From: Kiritimatiellia bacterium
GTDB taxonomy: Bacteria; Verrucomicrobiota; Kiritimatiellia; PWTM01
Assembly (NCBI GenBank): GCA_026417735.1
Contig: JAOACR010000019.1
Location: 1 to 64,000, forward strand
DNA: 64,000 nucleotides
Direction of reading: 5' to 3'
Part shown: positions 8,857 through 17,679 of the stretch, one piece after another
Layout of the letters: each line of letters starts with the position of its first letter
Numbering within the stretch: the first letter of the stretch is position 1
Notes under the pieces: model-generated
Database searches by the model: none
What the model was told of the DNA's origin: nothing
The model's input: the letters and a program-made list of their open reading frames with translations, nothing else
Position numbers and translations under genes: made by a program

Positions 8857-9293
8857 GGCGAGCCGGGTGCGACCGGCTTCGAGACGAGCAGTGCCGCCGG
8901 CCGGAGTGGGGCGAGAGGGCGGCGGGGTGGGCGGGAGGGAAGGAGGTGGGATCCGGTGCGGCTGCGTGCGGAAGACCGGAGGGCGCAGACGGAACCGGCT
9001 CTCCGCTTTCGCAAGAAAGATGATCAAAAATGGGGTTGTCATCGCTCGAGGAGACGGCGAGCGGATGAAACCTAGTACTTGGAAGGTGGCAGGGGTTGGA
9101 CGGGGCGGAGTTTTTTGGGAGGGAAACAACGGCTCTGCGAAAGCGAACCGATTTCTCGCCGAGTGGTGGAGGACGGAGACAAGGGCGCTGGAGCTCATCG
9201 TGACGGGACGAGAATTCGCAAGATTGAAGAGATCGAAGAGTCTGGAATACTTCTTGCTCTGTTCGGAAGTTTGGCGTGAATGAACAACGAGCG
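8857..9293. other. 437-nt intergenic region without a recognisable gene
   Basis: This stretch separates the divergently transcribed HU-like gene and a secreted-protein gene. Its composition differs from the neighbours, with purine-rich runs and lower GC towards the right end. Open frames exist on both strands but show no recognisable domain and no convincing start signal. A weak rightward promoter may be TTGAAG (9224-9229) with ATACTT (9247-9252). I could not match it to tmRNA, RNase P, SRP or 6S RNA landmarks. Confidence 0.5.
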
Positions 9294-10874
9294 ATGAAAA
9301 CGAGGCAAAGGGAGTGGGTGCTGGGGCTGGTGCTGGCCGTGGCGATTCCGATGGGGCGGGCGGGAGTGGTCGTGGCGCCGTATGCGAATGATTTCGGTGG
9401 TGGGGCAGAGGATTTTGACCGGCAGGCGTCGGCGCGGTGGTCCATTTCGCTCGGGCGACTGCGGTTTCAGGATACTGCGGTGGACACGACGAACGTCGTG
9501 GACTTTGCGACGGTGACGGTGACGAATCTGGGTGGTACGACGCCGACGAATTTTACGATCTCGGTGAAGTTTGAGGTGAGCGGGGCTTCCGAGGCACCGG
9601 CAGGCGCGGGTGAGCGGCTGAGCGTTGGACTGGTGGCGCTGGCGGATCCGGCGCTGACCTCGGGGTATTTTGCGGTGGTGGGGGTGGGGGAGGACATTCC
9701 GGGGTTCGAGGAGGGAATGGCGTTTTACAAGGATCGGCTATTTACGAACCAGACGGCGAACTTTTTCATTCAGGGGCCAGCTTCGGACGGCAGCGAGCGA
9801 TGGAAGCTCACGCTGTTTGGCGAGTATTTGCCTGGCAACCAGCTCCGGCTGCGCTGCGTTGCGCAGAACCTCACCACCGCGGTAGCGGTGACGAATGAGT
9901 GGGTGGATGTCTCGGGCGAACTCCGAGCGGGACGCACGTTTGGGATTGTCGTGGCGCACGCGCGCTATGTGAGCACGGTTTTGTTCGACGATTTTCTGGT
10001 CTCACCCGGGCAGGGAGACGACTCGATCTTTCTGCCGGCGGGGGTGCGGTTCCGCGATGACTTCGATCTGCCCTTGGGGGTGAGCGGGTGGACGATTTCG
10101 GGCGGGCACTTCCCCATTTGGTACGGGGTGACGAACGGCCGGTGTTTTCTGCGTGCGCAAGCGGGCGACATGGCCGGTGCGGTGAACAATCATTTCAATC
10201 TCGTGCAGCGCGACCTGGCGGCGGTGTCCACGGGGGATGTCTGCTGGACGCTGGCGGTGGCCGCGTTTGAGCCAACGAATGATCACGCCCAGGTTGCGCT
10301 GCTGGTGGGGGATGATCCGGATAACTTTGTGCGGGCGGCGTACGGCCGCATGGATGGTGCCCGCCGCATTCGGCTGACGGAGGAAGCGGCCGGCGTGCCG
10401 GTGACGCGGGCGGACGAGCTGCGGGACTTCGGCGGACGAGCGTTCTGGTTGCGGTTGACGCGGCAGGGAGGAATCTACCGTGTGTACTGGAGCACGAACG
10501 GCGTATGGTTTCATCGGGTTGCCGGTGCCGCGACGCGTGACCCGGCGACGCCCGCGTGGTTTGGTTTCTGGGCGGGCGGGGACCTGACCTTCGTGGGGAT
10601 GCCGCCGAACGTCGCCTGGGTGGAAAGCATCGAGGTGCGGGATTTTCCGGACATCCCGCGCATTGTGGGCGTGCCGGTTTCCGGTGTGGCGGCCGTGCAG
10701 GTTCGCAACCTTTATGAGGGTACCACTGCGGCGGTGGAGCGGTGTGTGCAGCTGGCGACCGGCATGTGGACCAACCTCGGCGAGTGGGTGGTTGGGAGTG
10801 ATGCGACCAATTGGGTCGACGCCCTGCCGCCGGCAGGTTCGGGCCGTTACTACCGCGTTCGCGTGCGGCCCTGA
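9294..10874 (+). CDS. Secreted protein of unknown function, LamG/CBM-like modules
   Basis: 526-residue protein with a Sec signal peptide (MKTRQREWVLGLVLAVAIPMG, cleavage probably near GRAG). The mature protein is rich in beta-strand and aromatic residues. Two similar modules of about 200 residues seem present, each starting with a DF/DDF motif (YANDFGGGAEDFD near residue 30; FRDDFDLPLGVSGW near 260) and holding phrases such as FWLRLTRQGGIYRVYWSTNG, typical of concanavalin/LamG-type carbohydrate-binding folds. A GTG 18 nt upstream is an alternative start, and no strong SD is visible. Probably a cell-surface or extracellular glycan-binding protein; no catalytic domain seen. Confidence 0.7.
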   Translation: MKTRQREWVLGLVLAVAIPMGRAGVVVAPYANDFGGGAEDFDRQASARWSISLGRLRFQDTAVDTTNVVDFATVTVTNLGGTTPTNFTISVKFEVSGASEAPAGAGERLSVGLVALADPALTSGYFAVVGVGEDIPGFEEGMAFYKDRLFTNQTANFFIQGPASDGSERWKLTLFGEYLPGNQLRLRCVAQNLTTAVAVTNEWVDVSGELRAGRTFGIVVAHARYVSTVLFDDFLVSPGQGDDSIFLPAGVRFRDDFDLPLGVSGWTISGGHFPIWYGVTNGRCFLRAQAGDMAGAVNNHFNLVQRDLAAVSTGDVCWTLAVAAFEPTNDHAQVALLVGDDPDNFVRAAYGRMDGARRIRLTEEAAGVPVTRADELRDFGGRAFWLRLTRQGGIYRVYWSTNGVWFHRVAGAATRDPATPAWFGFWAGGDLTFVGMPPNVAWVESIEVRDFPDIPRIVGVPVSGVAAVQVRNLYEGTTAAVERCVQLATGMWTNLGEWVVGSDATNWVDALPPAGSGRYYRVRVRP

Positions 10875-11101
10875 CTAGACTGGGCACGACGGCCCCCAAA
10901 GAGGGGCTCCCGCGGTGGGCCGGCGCCGAAACAAATTGGGTACAGCGGCCGCCGGGCAGCAGCGGCGGCGCCCGGCGGTCTTCGGCGACGATGAGGGCGG
11001 CGATCTGCGCGCCCATCCAGAGAGGTTGCTTCGAGCAAGCCTGATGCACTCCCGATCCGCGCGGCGGGCGGGAATTTTTGGGGAAGAGTTCCGGCTGGAT
11101 T

Positions 11102-11914
11102 TTATCGGTCCGATTTCGGGCGGATGGCGGTCTCTTCAGCGCGGCGTGCGAGCAGGGCGACCTCGGCCGCCGGCACAATCACGGCGGCCTGGTTCATTGC
11201 GAAGCCGCGGCCGGCGCCGGCGGCCCGTTGCCGACGCATGACCACGAGGCCGAGCGGGCGGCCGTCGGCGGTGAAAGTCGGAGTGCCGACTCCGCCGACA
11301 AAGCCGGCGCTGAAGAGATAGAGGCGGCGGGGTTTTTCCACCCGCGCAATGATCCGGCAGGTGCCGACCGCCGGGGTCCAGTTGAACAGCTTGCCGGCGC
11401 GCCCCAGTCCGATGATCTCGTCCATCACCTCCGCCTCCGCGCCAGACGCAAAGTCCACGCCCTGCGGGAACGGGGGCGTTGAGGTGTTCGCGGCGGTGTC
11501 GGGGGCCAGAAATGCGAGGTCGAGATCGTCGTCGGTGAGAACCTGTCGCATGGTGACCTCGTCGCCGTCGGGCAGGCGCACGCGGATTTGGGAGACGGTG
11601 CCGCGCGGTGTGACACTTTGCACGCGGCCTCCGACCGGCAGCTCCATTGCGCCGAGTCCGCCGATCGGGTTCAGCGAGGTACTGGAGACGACCGTGAGCC
11701 CGTTGGTGGACAGCACGGTGCCGTAGGTTTCGATGGTTTGCTCCTGTGGGGGCGACTCCTCGCCGGGGACCTCGATTTTCAGCACTGCGGTGACCGGCAC
11801 GATCGCGGCGGCGTGCTCGGCGAGAACGCGGCGAGCAACCGTTTCGAGTGTCCCGGCGGGCACGCGAGCACAAATCACCAGCCACAGCGCGGGCAGCAAC
11901 GTGGTGCGTCTCAT
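11102..11914 (-). CDS. Trypsin-like fold protein lacking the catalytic triad
   Basis: 270-residue secreted protein with an N-terminal signal (MRRTTLLPALWLVICARVPA). The layout follows the DegP/trypsin fold: GTVLSTNGLTVVSSTSL aligns with the segment that normally ends in the catalytic His, DDLDLAFLAPD keeps the Asp position, and GGVGTPTF replaces GNSGGP, so His and nucleophilic Ser are missing. It has no PDZ domain. Its ATG overlaps the stop of the upstream active DegP-like protease, implying coupled synthesis. It may be a regulatory or structural partner of that protease, or an independent periplasmic scaffold. Confidence 0.75.
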   Translation of the reverse strand: MRRTTLLPALWLVICARVPAGTLETVARRVLAEHAAAIVPVTAVLKIEVPGEESPPQEQTIETYGTVLSTNGLTVVSSTSLNPIGGLGAMELPVGGRVQSVTPRGTVSQIRVRLPDGDEVTMRQVLTDDDLDLAFLAPDTAANTSTPPFPQGVDFASGAEAEVMDEIIGLGRAGKLFNWTPAVGTCRIIARVEKPRRLYLFSAGFVGGVGTPTFTADGRPLGLVVMRRQRAAGAGRGFAMNQAAVIVPAAEVALLARRAEETAIRPKSDR

Positions 11915-13944
11915 TGCGGTGTCTCCATGGGCGTGGGGGGCTCGGGCGGGGAATCGCGCCAGTCGGGTTCCAGTTCAATGAAGCGGGTGTGCACGCCGCG
12001 GCGGATGAGGAGCAATGCGAATCGGGGCCGGGCGGCGTGGAGCGCCTGCAGCGCGCGGCGGGCGGCGGCGACGTCGGGTGTGGGCGAGCCGTCCACGGAG
12101 AGAATCAGGTCGCCGGGACGCAGCTCGGCCAGCGCCGGCACACTCGCGGGCGCGACGCGGTCCACGAGTACGCCCGCCACATGGTCGGGGATCTTCAGCA
12201 GTGCGCGGTCGGTCATCGTAAGTTCGCGCACGGTGAAGTCGAGGTGCGGATCCTCGTAGCGTTCGGGCTCGTCGGCGGTGTCGGCGGCCTCCTCGAGGGT
12301 GAGGGTCAGCTCGATGCGCCCGCGGTCGCGCCAGACTTCGAGCGGGACGGTCCGGCCGATGGGGTACTGGCGCACCATCTGGACGAACTCGGTGACGTCT
12401 TCGGGGCGTGGGGCGCGGATGCGCTCGCCGTCGAACCGCAGCAGGATGTCGCCGGCGCGCAATCCGGCGCGTTCGGCCGCGCGGCCGGGGAACACATAGG
12501 CGATGCGGATGCCGTTGGTGCCGCGCAAGCCCAGCGCCTCGGCCAGCTCGTGGGAGACCGGCTGTAGCAGCGCGGGGAAGTCGGGCCGACGCGAGCGTTC
12601 CGGTGGCTGTGGCGGTGGCGGCAGGCCGACGCGCACCACCGTCAGGTAGCGGCCGCGACCGCGTTCAAAGGTGGTGACCACGGGGACCGGATCGGACCGG
12701 CCGTCGAGCCGCCGGCGCGTGTGGGCGCGCAGTTCGGCGACGGTGCGAACGGGTCGGCCATCGGCTTCGACGATGACATCGCCGGGGCGCAGCGCCGGCT
12801 CCGCACGCTCCGCCGGCCCGCCGGGGCGGACGCTTGTCACCCACACGCCGTCGCGGCTGTCGCGCAGCGCCTCGATCGCGGAGAAGAGCGTGAAGTCGCG
12901 CGCGGTGAGGCCCCATTCGCGGAACTCCTCGTCGCGGACAGTTGCCGGTTCCCGCGCGCGCGTGACGACCGTAAGCCGCTGCAGTGCGCCGTCGCGCAGC
13001 GCGATGAGCTCGACGCGTTTGCCCAGCGGCGTCGCCATCACCAGCGCGTTGAAGACCGGCAGATCTTCCGGCATGCGGCCTTGTACGGGGGTGCCGTCGA
13101 ACTCCAGCAGCAGGTCGCCGGGTCGCAAGCCCGCCTCCGCGGCGGGAGAGCTCGGTAGCACCGAGGCGACCAGCGCGCCCTGGTCCACGCTGTAGCTTTT
13201 CGGACGGGGCTGCAGCGTCACCCCGATCCAGCTGCGTTCGACCGCACCGCGGCGGATGAGCTGATCGGCGACGGAGCGGGCGAGGTTGCCGGGGATCGCG
13301 CCGCCGAGGCCGGCAAAACCGATTTCGTTGATGCCGACGATGCGGCCGTCGAGCGAGACGAGTGGGCCGCCGCTGTTGCCGGGGTAGATGCGGGCGTCGT
13401 GGGCGATCCAGCGGACCAGCGCGCCGACGTCCTCGCCGTCGAGCTGAAGGCCGCCTGGCAGCAACAAGGCGGGGTTGCTGACCACACCGCGAGTGACCGA
13501 CTGCGCGACGCCACCGGGGCTGCCCATCGCCAGCACCGGCATGCCGACGCGCAGGGCATCGGAGTCGCCGAACTCGGCGACCGGCAGTGGTTCGGTCGAG
13601 CGCCGCTGGTCGAGCCGCAGCCGGATCACCGCGATGTCGGACAGCGGGTCGCTGCCGACCAGATCGGCTTCGAGCTCTTCGCCGTCCGCGAGCCGGCACA
13701 TCAGGCGGCGGGCGCGACCGGCAACGTGGTGGTTGCTGATGAGGTAGCCATCGCGCCGGATGATCACGCCGCTGCCGGCTGCGCGCAGCTTGTTTAGACG
13801 TCCACCTTCTGCCTCTTCGCGAATGACGTGGATGCGCACCAGTGCGGGGTACACCCGGCGGATCGCGGTGTCCAGATCGGAATCTTCGTGTGCGGCCGCG
13901 GCGACGGAAAGTGCGACGGCCAGCGCCGGCCAACGAGCGACCAT
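11911..13944 (-). CDS. DegP/HtrA-like serine protease with four PDZ domains
   Basis: 677-residue periplasmic protease. A short signal (MVARWPALAVALSVAAAAHE) is followed by a trypsin-like domain with an intact triad: His in SNHHVAG (about 73), Asp in SDIAVIRL (103) and Ser in YPGNSGGPLV (191). Four PDZ-type units follow, each with a GLRPGD-like core: SPAAEAGLRPGDLLLEFDG (about 265-285), PALRPGDVIVEADG, AERAGLRAGDILLRFDG and LAELRPGDLILSVDG. E. coli DegP has two, so this is an extended HtrA relative. An in-frame extension to 14046 lacks a signal peptide and was not used. Likely role: envelope protein quality control or processing. Confidence 0.87.
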   Translation of the reverse strand: MVARWPALAVALSVAAAAHEDSDLDTAIRRVYPALVRIHVIREEAEGGRLNKLRAAGSGVIIRRDGYLISNHHVAGRARRLMCRLADGEELEADLVGSDPLSDIAVIRLRLDQRRSTEPLPVAEFGDSDALRVGMPVLAMGSPGGVAQSVTRGVVSNPALLLPGGLQLDGEDVGALVRWIAHDARIYPGNSGGPLVSLDGRIVGINEIGFAGLGGAIPGNLARSVADQLIRRGAVERSWIGVTLQPRPKSYSVDQGALVASVLPSSPAAEAGLRPGDLLLEFDGTPVQGRMPEDLPVFNALVMATPLGKRVELIALRDGALQRLTVVTRAREPATVRDEEFREWGLTARDFTLFSAIEALRDSRDGVWVTSVRPGGPAERAEPALRPGDVIVEADGRPVRTVAELRAHTRRRLDGRSDPVPVVTTFERGRGRYLTVVRVGLPPPPQPPERSRRPDFPALLQPVSHELAEALGLRGTNGIRIAYVFPGRAAERAGLRAGDILLRFDGERIRAPRPEDVTEFVQMVRQYPIGRTVPLEVWRDRGRIELTLTLEEAADTADEPERYEDPHLDFTVRELTMTDRALLKIPDHVAGVLVDRVAPASVPALAELRPGDLILSVDGSPTPDVAAARRALQALHAARPRFALLLIRRGVHTRFIELEPDWRDSPPEPPTPMETPQ

Positions 13945-14051
13945 GCTGCAGATGTTGGGGCGGGAACGCGAACAAGTCCAGCGCCTCGACAACCGTGGCC
14001 ACGGGGTGAGGCGCCGGGGGAACGGCAGGGGCGGAAGCGGCGGCACGGTTT

Positions 14052-16754
14052 TCAGCGGGCGTTACTGGCGGGCGTTTCGCGAGCCAGCCACAGGCGTACC
14101 GGTCCCAGCAGCCCGGAGGTCTGCACGGGCCACTGGGAGGCGTCAAACGGCCGGTAGCGGATATTCACGAAATTGATGTCGTGAAAATTCTTCCAGCGCA
14201 CGCCGCGCCGGTCGAGGTCCCGAATGCGGTTTGCGGCCAGGTTGGTCACCTCGATTTCGAGCGCGTTTTGGGCGGGGCGCAGCAGATCGGCGGGGAGGGT
14301 CCAGCGGTAGGGGCGTTGGAACCGCGCGCCGAGGTCGCGGCCGTTGAGCCGAACGCGGGCGATGTGGCGCACGTCGCCGAGGTCCAGCAGTACGGCGGCG
14401 CGATCTGCGCCGGTCCAAGCGTTGGAGGCGGTGGGAGCCTGGCGTTCCAAGCCTTGGAGATCGAAGAGCGTCGCATAGAGTGCGGTGCCGGCGAAGGCGT
14501 CGGCCGCCTCGTCACCGCGGCCGGTCCATGGCGCGGCGGATGCGGTTTCAAAGGGCGGGGGGATGGTGGGGCCGCCCGAGACGAACCGCACATGCCAACC
14601 CATCGGTTCCGCCAGCAAGCGATCCGGTTCGAGCCACTGCCATCGGGGCGCGGAGGAGGGGGCGTCGGCGCCGCGATCCCAGGTGCGCACGATGACCGAG
14701 TGACCGGGTTCGATACGGAGGCGGAGCCAAAGGACACCGTCGGGGTCGGACCGGCATTCGGTGATGCCGGACTCGCCGGTGAGGGGGTCGAGCACGCAGG
14801 CGACCGCGACGGGCGGTGGCAGTGCGATCTCGCGATCGAAGGGCGCGTGTCCGTGCCAGGCGAACCACAGCCAGCGCCCGTCCGAGACGCGACGACGAAC
14901 AGACTGCAGGCCCTCACCGGCACCGACAGACGGGATGAAGATGGGGGCGGCGCGGAGAAGGACGTCGAGCGGTCCGGTGATGACGCGTCCTCTTCCTACG
15001 GCGCGTGTGACTGCGCCGGACGTGGGCGAGGGGGCGATGGGAGCCTGATCGAGCCGCGCGCGCAGCTCGACGAGCTGGCGGCGCCGGTCCTCGAGTTGGC
15101 CGAGGCCGGGCACATCCTGCGGCAGCGGTGTCTCCCAGAGTACGGTGGCGCCATCGGCGGCCAGATCAAGGAGGCGCGCCGCTGCGGTTGGGGGCAGGTA
15201 GCGGGTGGCCGGCACCAGTAGCGCGCGCCACTGTGTGCCGCCGGCGGTGGCGAGGGTGCCGGTCGCGGGGGCCGGGCGCAGCCGTGCAAGGCCGCGCTCG
15301 GAGACGTAGTCGAACGCGATCCCGCGGCGCCACAGCTCGCGCGCGACAGCGCCGACGCGCTGGCCGTGGAGCCAGTCACGCTGGTGCACGCCCAGCCAAA
15401 GGGGGGCGACGGATCGGCCGGGGTCGGGAGGTGTCATGAAGAGATCGTCCACCGGCCAGTACAGGAGCAGGTCGGCTTCGGGGCGTCCCTGCTGGAGTAC
15501 GCTTTGTGTGCGTGTCAGGCACGCGTGGAGCGTCGCCGCCTCGCGCCAGAGCGGATTGCGAGGGTTCATCTGGGTCGCGGCATAGAACAGCCAGCCGGGC
15601 CAGGGCGCGTCGTCCGGCGAGTACACGCAGCCGTGCCAGAAGATATGGTTCACGCCCGAGGCGAAGAGGAGGTCGGCCAGACAGCGAAGCTCCTCGAATG
15701 TTTCACAAAAATGCTCGGCGATCCACGTGCCGGTTTCCGCAGAGACCAGCGGCCGATCCGCGAGGTGTGCGGCGGAGGAGGCAAATTTTGCGACGAGCGG
15801 GTCGCGGTCGCCCTCGCCGAAGCGCTCGTCGAATCCGGAGCGGAGCGGGTCGCGATCGCCACGGCCGAACATTTCGGTTTCCGGAATGTCGGCGAGCGCA
15901 TAGAGGTCGAGCAGATTCGCGGCCGCGCCGTGGGCCTGCAGGCGGGTGCGCAGGCCTTGGGCGCGGCAAAGCGAGGTCCACTGAGTGATCACCTCTTCCA
16001 CGGCGAGGTCGGAGAGTGTGGCGCGATAGTCTGCCGCGACGCGCGCGACGCGTTCGCTGGGACCGGCGCCGGCGAGGGCCTCGATCACCTCCTCCGGTGC
16101 GTAACCGCAGCGGCGGCGCCATGCGGCGGGCAGTTCGGGCGCCCAGGTGCAGCCGTAGTATTCGTAGGAGTCGTGGTAGAGCGCCCGCGGCATCACGCCG
16201 CCGGGCGGGACGAATCGTCGGCTCCAGTCCGACAGGTACTCTCGCATCGCGGCGGGCGAGAAAGGGTTGATCATCAGTCCCTCGCCGCCGGGGGCGGAGC
16301 GTTTGACTTTCAAATTCGTCGGTGTGATTTCGATGCGGCCGTTTCGTACTGACCACCGTAGCCCGCCGTGTTCGGGCCGGACGGCGGGTCCGCCGAAACA
16401 CCAGCCGGTGCCGGTGGTCAGGTCTACGCCCAGATCGAGCTGTTCGGCTTCGCGGACGGTGAACGCGAACAGTTCTAGCCAACGGTCCGAGAGGAACGGC
16501 ACGAAGCGGTCTTCCGCACCCCGCGCACCGTACACGGGGATGATATGCACGCCGCCGAGGCCGGCCTCGCGGTGCCGCGCGAGCTCGCGGCGGAGGTTCA
16601 CCTCGTCGACTGCGCTGCCGGGCCACCAGTGGTAGGCCCACGGGCGGGCCTCGCGTCCGGCGACGGGCCAGAGGTTGGTGGCTGGCTGTGCGGTGGAGAG
16701 CGTTGCGGCCAGCAGTGCGGTGGGCAGGTGCGCGAGTGGGCGGCGCGGGTTCAT
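14052..16754 (-). CDS. GH106-like secreted glycoside hydrolase (putative alpha-L-rhamnosidase)
   Basis: 900-residue protein with a signal peptide (MNPRRPLAHLPTALLAATLS). The start of the mature region, PWAYHWWPGSAVDEVNLRREL then GLGGVHIIPVYG, resembles the opening of GH106 alpha-L-rhamnosidases (W-rich strand, then a helix with 'AGIGGV'). A long middle region with typical barrel segments (DSYEYYGCTWAPELP, SAETGTWIAEHF, FWHGCVYSPDDAPWPGW) supports this. The C-terminus has a galactose-binding-like beta-sandwich (LDLGDVRHIARVRLNGRDLG). Acid/base residues were not assigned. The ATG overlaps the smpB stop. The substrate is presumably rhamnose-containing polysaccharide outside the cytoplasm. Confidence 0.75.
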   Translation of the reverse strand: MNPRRPLAHLPTALLAATLSTAQPATNLWPVAGREARPWAYHWWPGSAVDEVNLRRELARHREAGLGGVHIIPVYGARGAEDRFVPFLSDRWLELFAFTVREAEQLDLGVDLTTGTGWCFGGPAVRPEHGGLRWSVRNGRIEITPTNLKVKRSAPGGEGLMINPFSPAAMREYLSDWSRRFVPPGGVMPRALYHDSYEYYGCTWAPELPAAWRRRCGYAPEEVIEALAGAGPSERVARVAADYRATLSDLAVEEVITQWTSLCRAQGLRTRLQAHGAAANLLDLYALADIPETEMFGRGDRDPLRSGFDERFGEGDRDPLVAKFASSAAHLADRPLVSAETGTWIAEHFCETFEELRCLADLLFASGVNHIFWHGCVYSPDDAPWPGWLFYAATQMNPRNPLWREAATLHACLTRTQSVLQQGRPEADLLLYWPVDDLFMTPPDPGRSVAPLWLGVHQRDWLHGQRVGAVARELWRRGIAFDYVSERGLARLRPAPATGTLATAGGTQWRALLVPATRYLPPTAAARLLDLAADGATVLWETPLPQDVPGLGQLEDRRRQLVELRARLDQAPIAPSPTSGAVTRAVGRGRVITGPLDVLLRAAPIFIPSVGAGEGLQSVRRRVSDGRWLWFAWHGHAPFDREIALPPPVAVACVLDPLTGESGITECRSDPDGVLWLRLRIEPGHSVIVRTWDRGADAPSSAPRWQWLEPDRLLAEPMGWHVRFVSGGPTIPPPFETASAAPWTGRGDEAADAFAGTALYATLFDLQGLERQAPTASNAWTGADRAAVLLDLGDVRHIARVRLNGRDLGARFQRPYRWTLPADLLRPAQNALEIEVTNLAANRIRDLDRRGVRWKNFHDINFVNIRYRPFDASQWPVQTSGLLGPVRLWLARETPASNAR

Positions 16755-17248
16755 CGTCGGCGCGCTGCGCGGATCGCGCGCGTCGCTTCCCGGTCGGCCT
16801 CGCGACGGCGGAGCGTCTCGCGCCGGTCCTCGTGGGTTTTGCCGCGGGCGAGGGCGAGTTCGACCTTTGCCCGGCCGCGGCGAAAATAGAGCTTTAGCGG
16901 AATCAAGGTCAGACCGCGCTGCTGCAGGCGGCCGGCGAGCCGGTCGATTTCCCGCCGGTGCAGCAGCAGTCGCCGCGGCCGGCGGGGCTCGTGGTTGTGG
17001 ATGTTGCCGGCCGCGTAGGGCGCGATGTGGCAGTCGACCAGCCACGCTTCGCCCCGCTCGATCTGCGCGTAGCTGCCGGCGAGGCTTGCCTGTCGTGCGC
17101 GCAGCGATTTGACTTCTGTGCCGCGCAGCTCGAGGCCCGCCTCGAACGTGTCGAGGATTTCGTAGTCATGCCGGGCTCGGCGGTGTTCGGCCACCACCTG
17201 AATGCCGTCGGAGCGGCCGGGTGTTGAGGGTGATGGGACGCCACTCAC
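16751..17248 (-). CDS. smpB: tmRNA-binding protein SmpB
   Basis: 165-residue SmpB, which carries tmRNA to stalled ribosomes for trans-translation. Family landmarks are HRRARHDYEILDTFEAGLEL, GTEVKSLRARQASL, LLLHRREID and the basic tail after ARGKTHEDRRETLRRREADR. The start is uncertain: the best codon is a GTG giving a 165-residue product of normal size; a TTG 36 nt upstream is less likely. No SD is evident. Its stop overlaps the start of the GH106-like gene and it lies 95 nt after rpoZ. No tmRNA gene was seen nearby. Confidence 0.93.
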   Translation of the reverse strand: MSGVPSPSTPGRSDGIQVVAEHRRARHDYEILDTFEAGLELRGTEVKSLRARQASLAGSYAQIERGEAWLVDCHIAPYAAGNIHNHEPRRPRRLLLHRREIDRLAGRLQQRGLTLIPLKLYFRRGRAKVELALARGKTHEDRRETLRRREADREATRAIRAARRR

Positions 17249-17343
17249 GCGCGCAGTATCCGGCGCCGTTGCCCGGGCTGGCAAGCCTGCGCGGTCGCCG
17301 GGGATTCAGGGGATCGCGACCGGCAGGTCGAGGGCGCAGCGGC

Positions 17344-17601
17344 TCAGAGGGAGATGGTGGAGTCCCAGGTGGACTGCTCGCGGTGCCGGAGATCCTCCGC
17401 GGTGAACAGCATTTCAACGGTGAGTTTGCCCGTGGCGATCTCTTTCAGCGCGATGTCCATTTTCTCCATGTTCAGGTTGTCGGGTTTCACGAGCGGTCGC
17501 TGGCCGCTGATCAGCTGGCGCACACGCCGTGAGACCATGTTCACGAGCACCTGAACGTTCGGAACGCGTGTTTTCGCCTGTTCAAGATACGTGACGTTCA
17601 T
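17344..17601 (-). CDS. rpoZ: RNA polymerase omega subunit
   Basis: 85-residue omega subunit, which assists assembly of core RNA polymerase around beta-prime. Recognised from NVQVLVNMVSRRVRQLISGQ, PLVKPDNLNMEKMDIALKEI and AIATGKLTVE-like spacing (here EIATGKLTVEML). The ATG (MNVTYLEQAK) has GGAG about 10 nt upstream; an extension of six residues is possible but unlikely. It lies between a VUT transporter gene and smpB, all on the minus strand with short gaps, so the genes probably share a transcript. Confidence 0.85.
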   Translation of the reverse strand: MNVTYLEQAKTRVPNVQVLVNMVSRRVRQLISGQRPLVKPDNLNMEKMDIALKEIATGKLTVEMLFTAEDLRHREQSTWDSTISL

Positions 17602-17679
17602 CCGTCGTCTCCGAATCACCCAAAACGCAGCAGTTTAGCGGCGATGGTGGGCGCGTCAAGCGGTCTGGCGCGTCGGGGT

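Noticed and set aside
8867-9283. 138-codon frame on the plus strand between the HU-like and secreted-protein genes
   Set aside because: No recognisable domain, no SD and low-complexity Gly/Arg content at its start; treated as non-coding.
10892-10907. Small hairpin GCCCC-caaaga-GGGGC after the secreted-protein gene
   Set aside because: Five-pair stem without a T-tract; no better than chance in this composition.
17249-17343. A tmRNA gene next to smpB
   Set aside because: The gap is only 95 nt, and no tRNA-Ala-like half or tag sequence was found in or around it.
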